DNA of 64,000 bases, taken from NCBI RefSeq assembly GCF_023611925.1, contig NZ_CP091456.1, forward strand, positions 930,001-994,000, given 5' to 3'. This document shows positions 8,163 through 17,537 of this stretch, one piece after another; the first letter of the stretch is position 1, and each line of letters opens with the position of its first letter. Under the pieces are notes generated by a model. The model saw nothing but the letters and a program-made list of their open reading frames with translations. It searched no databases and was not told the origin of the DNA. The position numbers and the translations under genes are program-made. The DNA comes from Avibacterium sp. 20-132. GTDB lineage: Bacteria > Pseudomonadota > Gammaproteobacteria > Enterobacterales > Pasteurellaceae.

Positions 8163-9482
8163 ATGAACTTAGCACAATTTGAACAATTGGATCTCGCCCC
8201 TGAATTATTAAAAGCCTTGGCAAAAAAAGGCTATCAACGCCCTACTGCCATTCAGTTAGAAAGCATTCCAGCAGCGATGGCGGAACGAGATGTGCTAGGT
8301 TCAGCGCCAACTGGCACAGGAAAAACTGCCGCTTTTTTATTACCTGCGTTGCAACATTTGCTTGATAATCCACGTCGCAAACCCGGCACGCCAAGGGTGT
8401 TGGTTCTCACGCCAACCCGCGAATTAGCGATGCAAGTGGCAGAACAAGCGGAGCAATTGGCACAATTTACCTCTCTTGATATCACTACGATCACCGGTGG
8501 CGTCGCTTATCAAAATCACGGCGAGGTGTTTAATGATAATCAAGATTTGGTCGTCGCCACTCCCGGACGTTTATTGCAATATATTCAAGAAGAAAATTTT
8601 GATTGCCGTTCCGTAGAAATACTGATTTTTGACGAAGCGGATCGAATGTTACAAATGGGCTTTGGGCAAGATGCGGAAAAAATTGCGGCGGAAACGCGCT
8701 GGCGCAAACAAACTTTACTCTTCTCAGCCACTTTAGAAGGTGAACTATTGAGGGATTTTGCGGGGCGATTACTCAATGATCCCGTACAGATTGATGCCGA
8801 ACCAAGTCGCCGTGAGCGCAAAAAGATTCAACAGTGGTACTATCACGCAGATAGCGATGAACATAAAGTAAAATTGCTTGCCCGTTTTATTGAACAAGAA
8901 AAAGTGAGTAAAGGCATTATTTTCGTTCGTCGCCGTGAAACCGTGCGTGAGCTTTCTGATACCTTGCGGAAACGCGGCATTCGTAGCACCTATTTAGAAG
9001 GGGAAATGGCGCAAACGCAACGCAATAATGCCATTGATAAACTCAAAAATGGCGTCGTTACCGTGCTAGTTGCCACCGATGTTGCAGCACGCGGTATTGA
9101 CATTGATGACATCAGCCACGTGATGAATATGGATTTGCCTTACAGTGCAGACACCTATTTACACCGTATTGGACGCACTGCTCGAGCAGGTAAAAAAGGC
9201 GTCGCCGTGTCTTTTGTTGAAGCCCACGATTATAAGCTGCTTGGCAAAATTAAACGTTATACTAAAGAGCTACTCAAACCACGCCTTATTGAAGGGTTAG
9301 AACCTCGCACTAAAGCCCCGAAAGATGGTGAAGTAAAAAGTGTCAGCAAAAAACAAAAAGCACGTATTAAACAAAAACGTACAGAAAAGAAAAAATCGGC
9401 ACAACAGAAAAAAACCAAACTCCGCCATAAAGATACGAAAAATATTGGCAAACGACGCCAGCCAAGCGGAGGAGAGGGATAG
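8163..9482 (+). CDS. srmB: ATP-dependent RNA helicase SrmB
   Basis: DEAD-box helicase that assists assembly of the large ribosomal subunit. All family motifs are in order: the Q motif (GYQRPTAIQ), Walker A (APTGTGKT), TPTREL, TPGR, DEAD, SAT, then in domain 2 the motifs ARGID and HRIGRTAR. A lysine- and arginine-rich tail of about 70 residues follows, as in SrmB. The length of 439 residues fits. The stop codon TAG lies in the loop of its own terminator hairpin. Confidence 0.93.
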   Translation: MNLAQFEQLDLAPELLKALAKKGYQRPTAIQLESIPAAMAERDVLGSAPTGTGKTAAFLLPALQHLLDNPRRKPGTPRVLVLTPTRELAMQVAEQAEQLAQFTSLDITTITGGVAYQNHGEVFNDNQDLVVATPGRLLQYIQEENFDCRSVEILIFDEADRMLQMGFGQDAEKIAAETRWRKQTLLFSATLEGELLRDFAGRLLNDPVQIDAEPSRRERKKIQQWYYHADSDEHKVKLLARFIEQEKVSKGIIFVRRRETVRELSDTLRKRGIRSTYLEGEMAQTQRNNAIDKLKNGVVTVLVATDVAARGIDIDDISHVMNMDLPYSADTYLHRIGRTARAGKKGVAVSFVEAHDYKLLGKIKRYTKELLKPRLIEGLEPRTKAPKDGEVKSVSKKQKARIKQKRTEKKKSAQQKKTKLRHKDTKNIGKRRQPSGGEG

Positions 9483-9497
9483 CCCTCTCCTTTATTT
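9471..9497 (+). terminator. Terminator overlapping the end of srmB
   Basis: GGAGAGGG (9471-9478) pairs with CCCTCTCC (9483-9490), followed by TTTATTT. The 4-nt loop contains the stop codon of srmB. Confidence 0.8.
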
Positions 9498-9652
9498 CTA
9501 CTTACTTTCCATTATTTTCTATTCGATACAAAAATTTGCAAACCGATTTCTTATAACTAAAAGAAATATCTCTTCTCAATTAATTATTGGCTAGCCATAA
9601 AAAATTTCTCGCATAATACCTGCGCTTAATAAAGAAATGAGAGGAGAAGTTT

Positions 9653-10708
9653 ATGCTTTGGACGATTTTTTCGGGAGGAATTCTCGGTGTTATTTTTGGC
9701 TTTGTATTGCAGCGTACGCGTTTTTGTATGACGGGTGGTTTTCGTGATATGTACACGGCGAAAAATAACAAAATGTTTTATGCCTTTTTACTGGCGATTT
9801 TAATTCAAAGCGTGGGGGTGCTGACGCTTGTAGAGCTAGGTTATGTTTCATCGCCTTACGAAGATTTTTCTTTGCTAGGCACGGTTTTGGGATCTTACCT
9901 ATTCGGTATTGGCATTGTACTTGCTAGTGGTTGTGCTACGGGGACGTGGTATCGTGCAGGCGAAGGGTTAATCGGAAGCTGGCTGGCGTTGGCAATGTAT
10001 ATGCTGAGCGCGGCGATGATGAAATATGGCGTGTTGGTAGAGTTCAAAAACAGTGTCACCCGCTATACCAGAATGAATGATAACCTTGCGGCCCAATTGG
10101 GGATTTCTGTTTGGTGGTTAGTGGGGTTATTGGCGATCGCGGTGGTATTTGGCATCTCGCGCACGTTAAGTAAACGTCCTAAAAATAAAGTGGCAACCTT
10201 ACCGCAAAAATACCAAGGATTACGCCATTGGCTCTTTGAAAAGCGTTATCACCCCTTTGTTGCCGCGGTAGCAATTGGCATTATTGCGTTGGTCGCTTGG
10301 CCAGCGAGTGAAAGCACGGGGCGAGCCGGTGGATTGGGGATCACCACGCCTTCTGCAAACCTGATTCATTTTTTAGTAACGGGTGATGAAAAGCGGTTAA
10401 ATTGGGGCGTGTTTTTGGTGATAGGTATTTTTATCGGTTCTTATCTTGCTGCAAAAGGAAGCCGTGAGTTTAGATGGCGCTTGCCCGATACTAAAACACT
10501 TTATCACAGTGTGCTAGGTGGATTTTCGATGGGCGTTGGCGCATCACTAGCGGGTGGTTGTACTATTGGTAATGGTTTAACAGCGACGGCGGTGATGAGT
10601 TCTAAAGGTTGGATCGCCCTTGCTTTCACCATTTTGGGCGTATGGACAATGGCTCACATTTTATTTATTCGCCCGCGTAAATTGGCGTTGGTGAACGCCT
10701 CAGCATAA
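9653..10708 (+). CDS. tsuA: Thiosulfate transporter TsuA (YeeE/YedE family)
   Basis: Polytopic inner-membrane protein of 351 residues that imports thiosulfate. It has two homologous halves, each with conserved cysteine motifs: RTRFCMTGGF near residue 25 and SGCATGTWYRAGEG near residue 90 in the first, and LAGGCTIGNGLT near residue 300 in the second. The cysteines are thought to relay the substrate. The ribosome site is AGAGGAGAAG. The gene is followed after 27 bp by a TusA-like gene, the usual pairing with tsuB. Confidence 0.88.
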   Translation: MLWTIFSGGILGVIFGFVLQRTRFCMTGGFRDMYTAKNNKMFYAFLLAILIQSVGVLTLVELGYVSSPYEDFSLLGTVLGSYLFGIGIVLASGCATGTWYRAGEGLIGSWLALAMYMLSAAMMKYGVLVEFKNSVTRYTRMNDNLAAQLGISVWWLVGLLAIAVVFGISRTLSKRPKNKVATLPQKYQGLRHWLFEKRYHPFVAAVAIGIIALVAWPASESTGRAGGLGITTPSANLIHFLVTGDEKRLNWGVFLVIGIFIGSYLAAKGSREFRWRLPDTKTLYHSVLGGFSMGVGASLAGGCTIGNGLTATAVMSSKGWIALAFTILGVWTMAHILFIRPRKLALVNASA

Positions 10709-10735
10709 GCATCATTGACAGAGAAGGAGATTAAG

Positions 10736-10957
10736 ATGATCGTAAAATTAGAAACAGCAGGGTTGGTTTGTCCATTTCCATTGGAAGAGGCTAAAGCGGT
10801 AATGGCAAAATTAAATGCTGGTGATGGCATTGAAATTGAATTTGATTGTACTCAAGCCACAGAGGCGATACCCAACTGGGCAGCTGAGGAAGGTTATGAC
10901 GTGACCCATTTCGATCAAATTGGCGATGCGAAATGGACGATTACGGTGGTGAAATAG
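10736..10957 (+). CDS. tsuB: TusA-like sulfur carrier TsuB (YeeD)
   Basis: A 73-residue cytosolic protein with the TusA signature LVCPFPLEEAKAVM. The single N-terminal cysteine would carry persulfide sulfur. The start at 10736 is set by AAGGAGATTAAG just upstream; an in-frame ATG at 10715 lacks such a site. In the TsuAB system it accepts or splits thiosulfate taken up by TsuA. It forms a two-gene operon with tsuA, closed by a USS dyad. Confidence 0.87.
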   Translation: MIVKLETAGLVCPFPLEEAKAVMAKLNAGDGIEIEFDCTQATEAIPNWAAEEGYDVTHFDQIGDAKWTITVVK

Positions 10958-10967
10958 CTTTTCTTTC

Positions 10968-11006
10968 AAGTGCGGTGGAAAATTCTTCATTTTTTCACCG
11001 CACTTT
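10968..11006. terminator. Inverted USS pair acting as terminator after tsuAB
   Basis: AAGTGCGGTGGAAAA (from 10968) pairs with the TTTTCACCGCACTT arm that ends at 11005. Such USS dyads commonly double as intrinsic terminators in this family. Confidence 0.7.
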
Positions 11007-11304
11007 GATCTCGTTCTTTTCCCACATATCCCCTTGACGAATACGCCATTGAAGCGTAACATTCCGCACGATTTAGCAACAAGAGGACACACACTTTGGA
11101 CAGTCATAGTCGATACCCAATTTATCGTTGATCTAAATCTCGTCCTCCACTTATCGGCGAGATTTCGCAGGTAAGTTTCATTACCTCAATTATTAGGTAT
11201 CTTTAATTAAATAATCAAAAATTTTGTACCGCACTTTTGTGTTGATTATTTAGTTTTCTTTTGTTCATCGGGTTTGTTCATAATCCCCCAAGGAGTATGA
11301 CAAA
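11007..11304 (+). other. Long leader region before corA, with hairpins
   Basis: No protein gene is evident. A perfect 8-bp stem, AAATCTCG (11135-11142) with CGAGATTT (11158-11165), is the clearest structure. A single USS core, ACCGCACTT, lies near 11230. The ribosome site of corA (AAGGAG) ends the region. It could hold an RNA leader or attenuator, but nothing identifies it. Confidence 0.35.
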
Positions 11305-12252
11305 ATGATTAATGCTTTTGCACTAGAAAATGCACGTTTAATTCGACTAGATGACGGTGATGAAAATCTTAATGCTGCCATTTGGATTGATTTACTCGAA
11401 CCCTCAGGTGAAGAACGTGAAATGTTGCAACAAGGTTTAGGACAAAGTTTGGCATCCTTCCTCGAATTGGAAGATATTGAGGCATCAGCACGTTTTTTTG
11501 AAGATGAAGATGGCTTACATTTGCACTCGTTTTTCTATTGTGAAGATGAAAATGATTACGCTGACTTGGCTAGCGTGGCGTTCACCTTGCGTGATGGACG
11601 CTTATTCACCCTGCGTGATCGTGAACTTCCTGCTTTCCGTTTATATCGAATGCGTTCACGTAGCCAGCGTTTAATTGAATGTAATGCTTATGAAGTGTTA
11701 TTAGATTTATTTGAGACAAAAATCGAGCAACTTGCTGATGTTATTGAAAACGTCTATGCGGATTTAGAAAAATTAAGCCGTGTTATCTTAGAGGGAAAAC
11801 AAGGTGAGGCGTTTGATGAGGCATTGGCAACCTTAACGGAACAAGAAGATGCCAGTTCCAAAGTGCGCTTATGTTTGATGGATACGCAACGTGCATTGAG
11901 CTTTTTAGTGCGCAAAACACGTTTGCCCGCCAATCAGTTAGAACAGGCGCGTGATATTTTACGCGATATTGAATCTCTCCAACCGCATAATGAATCCTTA
12001 TTCCAAAAAGTGAATTTCTTAATGCAAGCGGCAATGGGTTATATCAATATTGAACAGAATAAGATTATGAAATTCTTCTCAGTTGTTTCGGTAATGTTTT
12101 TACCTGCAACACTTGTCGCATCAACTTATGGAATGAACTTTGAATTTATGCCAGAATTGCATTTAAAATATGGCTATCCAATGGCAATTGGCTTAATGAT
12201 CGTCGCCGCGCTTACGCCTTATATTTATTTTAAACGTAAAGGCTGGTTATAA
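11305..12252 (+). CDS. corA: Magnesium/cobalt transporter CorA
   Basis: Pentameric inner-membrane channel for Mg2+, also passing Co2+ and Ni2+. The large acidic N-terminal cytosolic domain fills about 250 residues. Two C-terminal transmembrane helices follow, with the family signature [11 protein letters not shown] (GMN motif) in the loop between them near residue 275. The basic C-terminus KRKGWL is usual. The length of 315 residues is normal. Confidence 0.94.
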   Translation: MINAFALENARLIRLDDGDENLNAAIWIDLLEPSGEEREMLQQGLGQSLASFLELEDIEASARFFEDEDGLHLHSFFYCEDENDYADLASVAFTLRDGRLFTLRDRELPAFRLYRMRSRSQRLIECNAYEVLLDLFETKIEQLADVIENVYADLEKLSRVILEGKQGEAFDEALATLTEQEDASSKVRLCLMDTQRALSFLVRKTRLPANQLEQARDILRDIESLQPHNESLFQKVNFLMQAAMGYINIEQNKIMKFFSVVSVMFLPATLVASTYGMNFEFMPELHLKYGYPMAIGLMIVAALTPYIYFKRKGWL

Positions 12253-12269
12253 TTTTTAAGGAGGAAATA

Positions 12270-12833
12270 ATGGGTTTAAATTCCCTTCAATTTTTAGTTT
12301 ATACATTAATTAATGTGTTTAGTTTCGTCTTAATTTTACGCACTTGGTTTCAATATAGCCGTGTGGATTTTTATAATCCTTTTTCGCAAACCTTAGTCAA
12401 ATTTACACAGCCAGTGGTTGCGCCTTTACAAAAATTTCTTCCTACGGTTAAAGGATTAAATACTGCGGCATTAGTGCTATGTATTATTTTAGGTACAATA
12501 AAATACCCTTTGATTGATTTATTGGGTTCAGCAGAACTTGCGGCAAGCCCACAAGCTTATCTTTTTATTGGCTTGCTACATACCTTACGCACACTCGGGG
12601 AAGCGGTGATTTATGTGTTATTTATCCAAGCCATTTTGAGCTGGTTTAATCGTGGGCAAAATCCATTGCAATATACCCTTTATCAACTGACTGAGCCTTT
12701 GCTTAATCCTATTCGCCGTATTTTACCGAATACAGGAATGATTGATTTTTCCCCAATGTTGTTGGCATTTTTGTTATTTTATGCCAACCGTGTTATGTAT
12801 GATATTGCCCCTATCTTATGGCAACTCGCCTGA
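12270..12833 (+). CDS. yggT: YggT family inner-membrane protein
   Basis: Small integral membrane protein with two YGGT repeats, each about 90 residues with paired hydrophobic helices. The repeat motif is visible as [16 protein letters not shown] near residue 45 and [22 protein letters not shown] near residue 140. The family has been linked to osmotic-shock tolerance, but its mechanism is unknown. It lies 17 bp after corA with a GGAGGAAATA ribosome site, and its TGA overlaps the ATG of yggU. Confidence 0.88.
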   Translation: MGLNSLQFLVYTLINVFSFVLILRTWFQYSRVDFYNPFSQTLVKFTQPVVAPLQKFLPTVKGLNTAALVLCIILGTIKYPLIDLLGSAELAASPQAYLFIGLLHTLRTLGEAVIYVLFIQAILSWFNRGQNPLQYTLYQLTEPLLNPIRRILPNTGMIDFSPMLLAFLLFYANRVMYDIAPILWQLA

Positions 12834-13120
12834 TGAATGCCGCCGGACAAACAGAGAAAGGAATTCGGTTGCGGATTTTTCTGCAACCGAAAGCAAGTAA
12901 AGACCAACTTGTTGGCTTACACGACAACGAGCTAAAAATTACCCTTACCGCTCCGCCCATTGATGGTCAAGCCAACGCCCATTTAGTTAAATTCCTAAGC
13001 AAACTGTTTAAAGTCCCCAAAAGCAGTATTATTATCGAAAAAGGCGAACTCAACCGCCATAAACAAATTTTTATTCCTGCACCCAAAATTATTCCTGAAC
13101 AGGTTTTGACGTTATTGTGA
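12833..13120 (+). CDS. yggU: YggU family protein (DUF167)
   Basis: Small cytosolic alpha/beta protein of unknown function. The central stretch [24 protein letters not shown] and the [18 protein letters not shown] motif define the family. I chose the ATG in the TGATG overlap with yggT, giving 95 residues and implying translational coupling; an in-frame ATG 15 bp earlier is possible. YggT and YggU are adjacent in many proteobacteria. Confidence 0.88.
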   Translation: MNAAGQTEKGIRLRIFLQPKASKDQLVGLHDNELKITLTAPPIDGQANAHLVKFLSKLFKVPKSSIIIEKGELNRHKQIFIPAPKIIPEQVLTLL

Positions 13121-13125
13121 TAAGA

Positions 13126-13158
13126 AAAATGCTCTCAATTCGTGAGAGCATTTTTATT
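13126..13158. terminator. Bidirectional terminator between yggU and the lyase autotransporter
   Basis: A long stem AAAAATGCTCTCA / TGAGAGCATTTTT serves both convergent genes. Confidence 0.85.
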
Positions 13159-13160
13159 TT

Positions 13161-16100
13161 TTAGAATTGATAATTAAAGGTTGCTATCATCTTGCGTTCT
13201 TGATGGTTGTTAGTTTGTACACTGAAATCAAAGGTGTAATTACCAATATTTTTGGCAATTCCGAGTTTGCCTATCCATTCTTGTTTTGAACGAGTGAGTT
13301 TGTATTCTTGTCCATTTAATTGAAGACGATATGGTTCATCTAAGTTTACTTTCCAAGCTGGCTCAAGGTAAAGTGCTATGCCACCAATATGGTAGCTAAA
13401 TTTACTTGATAGCTGTGTTTGAACAGCAAAATGATGGGCGAGTTTGCCATTATCTGGCAGTTTGCTATCTAGTAGATAAGAACCTAGCACACCAACGCGT
13501 GGTTGAATGGTAAATTGGTTAATAGCAAAGGTTTTATCATAACCAAGATAAAGGTCGAGATAATCTGCGTGTACAGTGCTATCAAAAACGTGACGATAAC
13601 GAATAAAGCTAGAAAAATCATACCATTTCGCGTTAGCACCAATACCTAACTGATGAATATCATTATAACGATATTCTGCAAACGCCCCGACTTTTGTATG
13701 ATCATTCAAGGATTGGTTAAACCCTGTTTGGAATTTTCCACCTAACCCCTGTTTATTGCTTTCACTTAATGTCGCTGTGAAATAATGATCATAGTTGAAG
13801 TTATCAATGATAGAAACATCTATATCGGTTAGATTTCTTAGGGTTTTCGCATATTTATCAAGATAATCTTGGCTAAACGCAACCTGTTCAGAAGATGTTT
13901 GAGCGGTAAGATTTTCTTCTTCATCATTAGATTCCACCGTTTCTTCTAAGGTTACAGTATGATTATTATCCTCAATTTGAGTTGGTGTAGGAGTTGTGCT
14001 GCCTTTATCATCCTTATCCACATTAGATTCAACGGCATTGTCTGATGTATCCGAGAGTGTATCCGTATTGTTATTTGATGTTACCGCTGGATTATCTTCA
14101 GAATTTTCAGATGTGGTTTCTGTTTTTGGGGGTTCTACGGAGTTATTTTCCTTATACTGGCTTTCCTCAATAGCTGAGAAATATTTTTGGTGATTATCAA
14201 GCTTAAAGGTAAATTCTGTTTTTTCTCCTAAAATTGTGGCAGTGACATTATTACCAACTTGTAAGATATATTTACCAAGTACTGACAAATTAATTTCATC
14301 ATTAAGTGTCAAAGTTGGATCAGCAACATACACATCTAATCGCCCATTTTCTTCTGTTTTGATAACAGAAAGAGGATGATTCACCGTTAAACCATCAACC
14401 TCGCCTGCCTCAAAGAAATTAGCAAAGAGGCTATGGCCTACTTTTACTGCGTGTTGTTGGGCATTTTGTCGTAGAATTTGGATTGAATTTGTATCAAAAT
14501 GGTTTGCTTCATCTGCACGATAACCCGGCATAATGAGGTAAGCATAACTCGCCTCTTTTGGTTTTGTTCCGTGGTTTAACCAAATTTTAGCAAATTCTGT
14601 TGAACCATCTTTACCCTTCTCAATAGCCGTATAGGGTTGCTGCTTATCAAGGATTTTATAACTGATAGTTTGTTGCGTGTCAGGATCGGTAAAAGAAATG
14701 GTATCACCAACCTGAGATAAAGTTTGCTTGCCATTGATGACTCTATTATCAATTGTTGTTAATACTTCACCTTTATCTGTGCTAGCAATATTTGAGCCTA
14801 GCGCGAGTACCATATCACCTAGCAGAACCCAAGATTTTTTCGCAGTCGTCTTATCATTATAAGACGTGAAATCCATTGCAATAATGGCTTTAGTGGCATT
14901 GCCTTGTGAACCATCTGCCTTAATACCATTATCTACACCACCTACAAAGGTTTTACTACTACGATCTTTTAAATATCGACGTTGCTTAGAGCCATCTTTC
15001 CGAATAGCGGTGCTTTCGGTCGTTCCCGGTAGCATATAGGTATCGACATTATGCCAATAATTTGTAAATGAATCGGTACGTTGGTTATCATAAATATAGG
15101 TCATTCCATCACCAGTGTACCAACCTTGAAGGTTCTCACCATTCATACTTTCATAGGCAGCAGTCCGATTAGAATGCATTGCAATAATCACTGTTCCCTT
15201 AGGACTTTTTTGCACAGCACGATCCATAAAAGAAAAGCGTTTTACCCCAATGGTTTCGGTTGGTTTAATATTTGGGTTATCAAGGATATTTTTTAAAATA
15301 TTCCGCACTGTATTGTTTGGCGCATCCTCAATAGAATAATGCTGTTCAAGTAGCGTGCGCTTTAATAGTCCTTGTAATGCTGGTTTGTATTTTTCTGGCG
15401 CACTATCAATTAATAAGGAAATATCACTAATAAAGCGTTTTGCACGGGTAATATCACTACTATTTTCTCGGGTTATAGCACGTCCATTTACAGCGTCATT
15501 CATTCCTCCATTTACTAATAACCAGCTATATCCTTTAAGAAGTGACTCATAAATATTATCCATTTTGGGATCACTAAAAACAAAGTTTGGTGAATCTTTA
15601 AGCATATAAGCAAAAAGTCCTAATCCTTCAATTAAGACAGAGGCATAAGTGCCATTGTAAGCCACAGAAGAGTGTTGAATAAATGAACCATCAGCATAAA
15701 ATCCATCATTTAATGTTGCATCATCTGTATCTCTGATTCCATTTTTAAGCTCGCCCACATCATAAATTGCTTGAATAGCCTGTTGAACCTCCGCATTATT
15801 ATGAGTTAATAAACCGCGTGCCAGTGATACAGTTGAAGTATCCGTGCGGTTTCCACCTGTACTTGTTCTTTCATATTTTGATGTGGAATATTTCGCCGCT
15901 TCAGCATTTGCGCCACTTTTTGTTGGATCTGGTTGGAAATACGTTGTCGCAGCGATTAATTTTTCTTTCAAATCAGCTGGTATGTCATCGTTCATCAAAA
16001 TTAAGACATCATTTAACGATTTGGGAATACCAATTTCCCAGTGCCACCAGTTACCATATTCTTTACCGCCGACTTGATAACCGCCCGTATGAATTTTTTC

Positions 16101-16484
16101 CAAAGAAGAAATAATTAACTGTTTAGTCTCTTGGTTTTGGTAAAATTGTGAACCAGATTTATTATAGCCTACGGCTAAATCTCTGATTGTATTCACTGTT
16201 GAGCGAATTTTTGCGCCAGCTGTTTTTTGTTCACTAAAATCAAACGTATCCTTATTTAATAATGCCTGTTGTGCATTGCTAGCGATATTATTTGTGGTAT
16301 CTACTGATATCCCTGTAAGGTGAGTTTTCCAGTTTTGCAAGATTTGATCATAGGTATTTTGTGTTTTGCCCTGTTCTACGGTTAAAACAGAATTTGTTAC
16401 AGCTTGGACAGGGAAAGTTGGAATGGCGGCTAACATCACGGGAGCTAGCATACACATCACTTTTGATAAACGAAATTGAGGCAT
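13161..16484 (-). CDS. Autotransporter with PL8 (hyaluronate/chondroitin lyase-like) passenger
   Basis: The 1107-residue protein starts with a signal peptide (cleavage near VQAVT, residue 29). Residues about 40-760 resemble polysaccharide lyase family 8. NWWHWEIGIPKS at 145 corresponds to the aromatic/Asn region, and DGSFIQHSSVAYNGTY at 265-280 carries the His and Tyr that are catalytic in streptococcal hyaluronate lyase. NGGMNDAVNGRAITRENS is the next conserved block. A Ser/Thr/Asn/Asp-rich linker (about 775-845) leads to a C-terminal domain of alternating beta strands ending in NYQF, the mark of an autotransporter barrel. It should degrade hyaluronan or chondroitin at the cell surface by beta-elimination. 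PL8 enzymes are best known as secreted Gram-positive or periplasmic Bacteroidetes proteins, so this fusion is unusual. A CRP-like site lies upstream. Confidence 0.87.
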   Translation of the reverse strand: MPQFRLSKVMCMLAPVMLAAIPTFPVQAVTNSVLTVEQGKTQNTYDQILQNWKTHLTGISVDTTNNIASNAQQALLNKDTFDFSEQKTAGAKIRSTVNTIRDLAVGYNKSGSQFYQNQETKQLIISSLEKIHTGGYQVGGKEYGNWWHWEIGIPKSLNDVLILMNDDIPADLKEKLIAATTYFQPDPTKSGANAEAAKYSTSKYERTSTGGNRTDTSTVSLARGLLTHNNAEVQQAIQAIYDVGELKNGIRDTDDATLNDGFYADGSFIQHSSVAYNGTYASVLIEGLGLFAYMLKDSPNFVFSDPKMDNIYESLLKGYSWLLVNGGMNDAVNGRAITRENSSDITRAKRFISDISLLIDSAPEKYKPALQGLLKRTLLEQHYSIEDAPNNTVRNILKNILDNPNIKPTETIGVKRFSFMDRAVQKSPKGTVIIAMHSNRTAAYESMNGENLQGWYTGDGMTYIYDNQRTDSFTNYWHNVDTYMLPGTTESTAIRKDGSKQRRYLKDRSSKTFVGGVDNGIKADGSQGNATKAIIAMDFTSYNDKTTAKKSWVLLGDMVLALGSNIASTDKGEVLTTIDNRVINGKQTLSQVGDTISFTDPDTQQTISYKILDKQQPYTAIEKGKDGSTEFAKIWLNHGTKPKEASYAYLIMPGYRADEANHFDTNSIQILRQNAQQHAVKVGHSLFANFFEAGEVDGLTVNHPLSVIKTEENGRLDVYVADPTLTLNDEINLSVLGKYILQVGNNVTATILGEKTEFTFKLDNHQKYFSAIEESQYKENNSVEPPKTETTSENSEDNPAVTSNNNTDTLSDTSDNAVESNVDKDDKGSTTPTPTQIEDNNHTVTLEETVESNDEEENLTAQTSSEQVAFSQDYLDKYAKTLRNLTDIDVSIIDNFNYDHYFTATLSESNKQGLGGKFQTGFNQSLNDHTKVGAFAEYRYNDIHQLGIGANAKWYDFSSFIRYRHVFDSTVHADYLDLYLGYDKTFAINQFTIQPRVGVLGSYLLDSKLPDNGKLAHHFAVQTQLSSKFSYHIGGIALYLEPAWKVNLDEPYRLQLNGQEYKLTRSKQEWIGKLGIAKNIGNYTFDFSVQTNNHQERKMIATFNYQF

Positions 16485-16565
16485 TTTTTTCTCCTTAACT
16501 AATAGTAGTAATGCACGTTATGCTACGCGGATGAAAAAGAGAACTCAATTTCTCTGTTTTGAAAA

Positions 16566-16581
16566 TATGAACAAGATCACA
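16566..16581 (-). promoter_or_regulatory. CRP-like site before the PL8 autotransporter
   Basis: TATGA-N6-TCACA differs from the consensus TGTGA-N6-TCACA at one core position. It lies about 82 bp before the start codon. Catabolite control would fit a carbon-scavenging lyase. Confidence 0.5.
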
Positions 16582-16874
16582 ATAAAAATAAAACGATTTT
16601 TTATTTTTGTGCATCAGATATCAAATATAAGAGAATAATACATTACAAAGATATGATTATTGAATGGCACACTAAACGGTCGTGAAAGTTAATGAAGGAT
16701 GATATTGAGGAATTGAGCAACAGAGGATTTGTTCTACGAAACAAAAGTGCGGTATATTTTCACCGCACTTTTTATATAACTAAAAAATCTAACCAATAAA
16801 TTTTTATTCTTTTTCAATCAGCAATTTTATTGTTTAAAATGATTGCTCGTTTATGACTTCAATAGGGAAGAAAA
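16582..16874. other. AT-rich gap with inverted USS pair
   Basis: No gene is visible. AAGTGCGGT (16745-16753) and ACCGCACTT (16762-16770) form a dyad with flanking A and T runs. The downstream part must hold the promoter of the ABC operon; I found no convincing -35/-10 pair. AGGGAAGAAAA before 16875 is the ribosome site of the first permease. Confidence 0.5.
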
Positions 16875-17537
16875 ATGAATTGGCAGTATGTTTTTGACAA
16901 TATTCCAAAATTTATTGATGCCAGCATTATCACTTTACAGCTATCGTTTTTGAGTATTGTGTGTTCTCTCCTTATTGGGTTTTTGTGTGCTGTGGTAACC
17001 AGCTATAACGTTCGTTTTTTGCATTCCTTCGCTAAAGTCTATATTGAACTTTCTCGTAATACCCCATTGTTGATCCAGCTTTTCTTCCTTTATTTTGGAT
17101 TATCCAAATTAGGAATTAAGTTAGAGGGATTTACTTGCGCCGTTGTGGGCTTAAGTTTTCTTGGGGGAAGCTATATGGCTGAGGCGATTCGAGCGGGGAT
17201 TGAAGGTGTTCCAAAAGGGCAAGTTGAATCGGCTTTGAGCTTAGGATTAACACCCACACAAGCTTTTATTTATGTCATCACGCCGCAAGCCTTAAGCCTT
17301 TCACTGCCTGCGATTGGGGCAAACTGTCTTTTTTTAATGAAAGAAACCTCTATTGCCAGTGCGATTGCCATTGCAGAATTAATGTTTATGGCAAAAGAGT
17401 TAATTGGCTTAGATTATAAAACGAACGAAGCATTATTTTTATTAGTCACCTTTTATCTCATTATCTTATTGCCAGTTTCATTTTTTATTCATTATTTAGA
17501 AAAACGTAGCCGTTACGCTAAATATGGGAGGATTTAA
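16875..17537 (+). CDS. Amino-acid ABC transporter permease, first subunit
   Basis: Inner-membrane permease of the His/Glu/Gln/Arg (HisMQ) family with about five membrane helices in 220 residues. The EAA loop that docks to the ATPase is seen as SALSLGLTPTQAFIYVITPQALS near residue 125, and ELSRNTPLLIQLFFLYFGL near residue 60 is the usual family signature. Its stop codon overlaps the start of the second permease by one base. It is the first gene of a four-gene operon encoding two permeases, an ATPase and a binding lipoprotein. Confidence 0.88.
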   Translation: MNWQYVFDNIPKFIDASIITLQLSFLSIVCSLLIGFLCAVVTSYNVRFLHSFAKVYIELSRNTPLLIQLFFLYFGLSKLGIKLEGFTCAVVGLSFLGGSYMAEAIRAGIEGVPKGQVESALSLGLTPTQAFIYVITPQALSLSLPAIGANCLFLMKETSIASAIAIAELMFMAKELIGLDYKTNEALFLLVTFYLIILLPVSFFIHYLEKRSRYAKYGRI

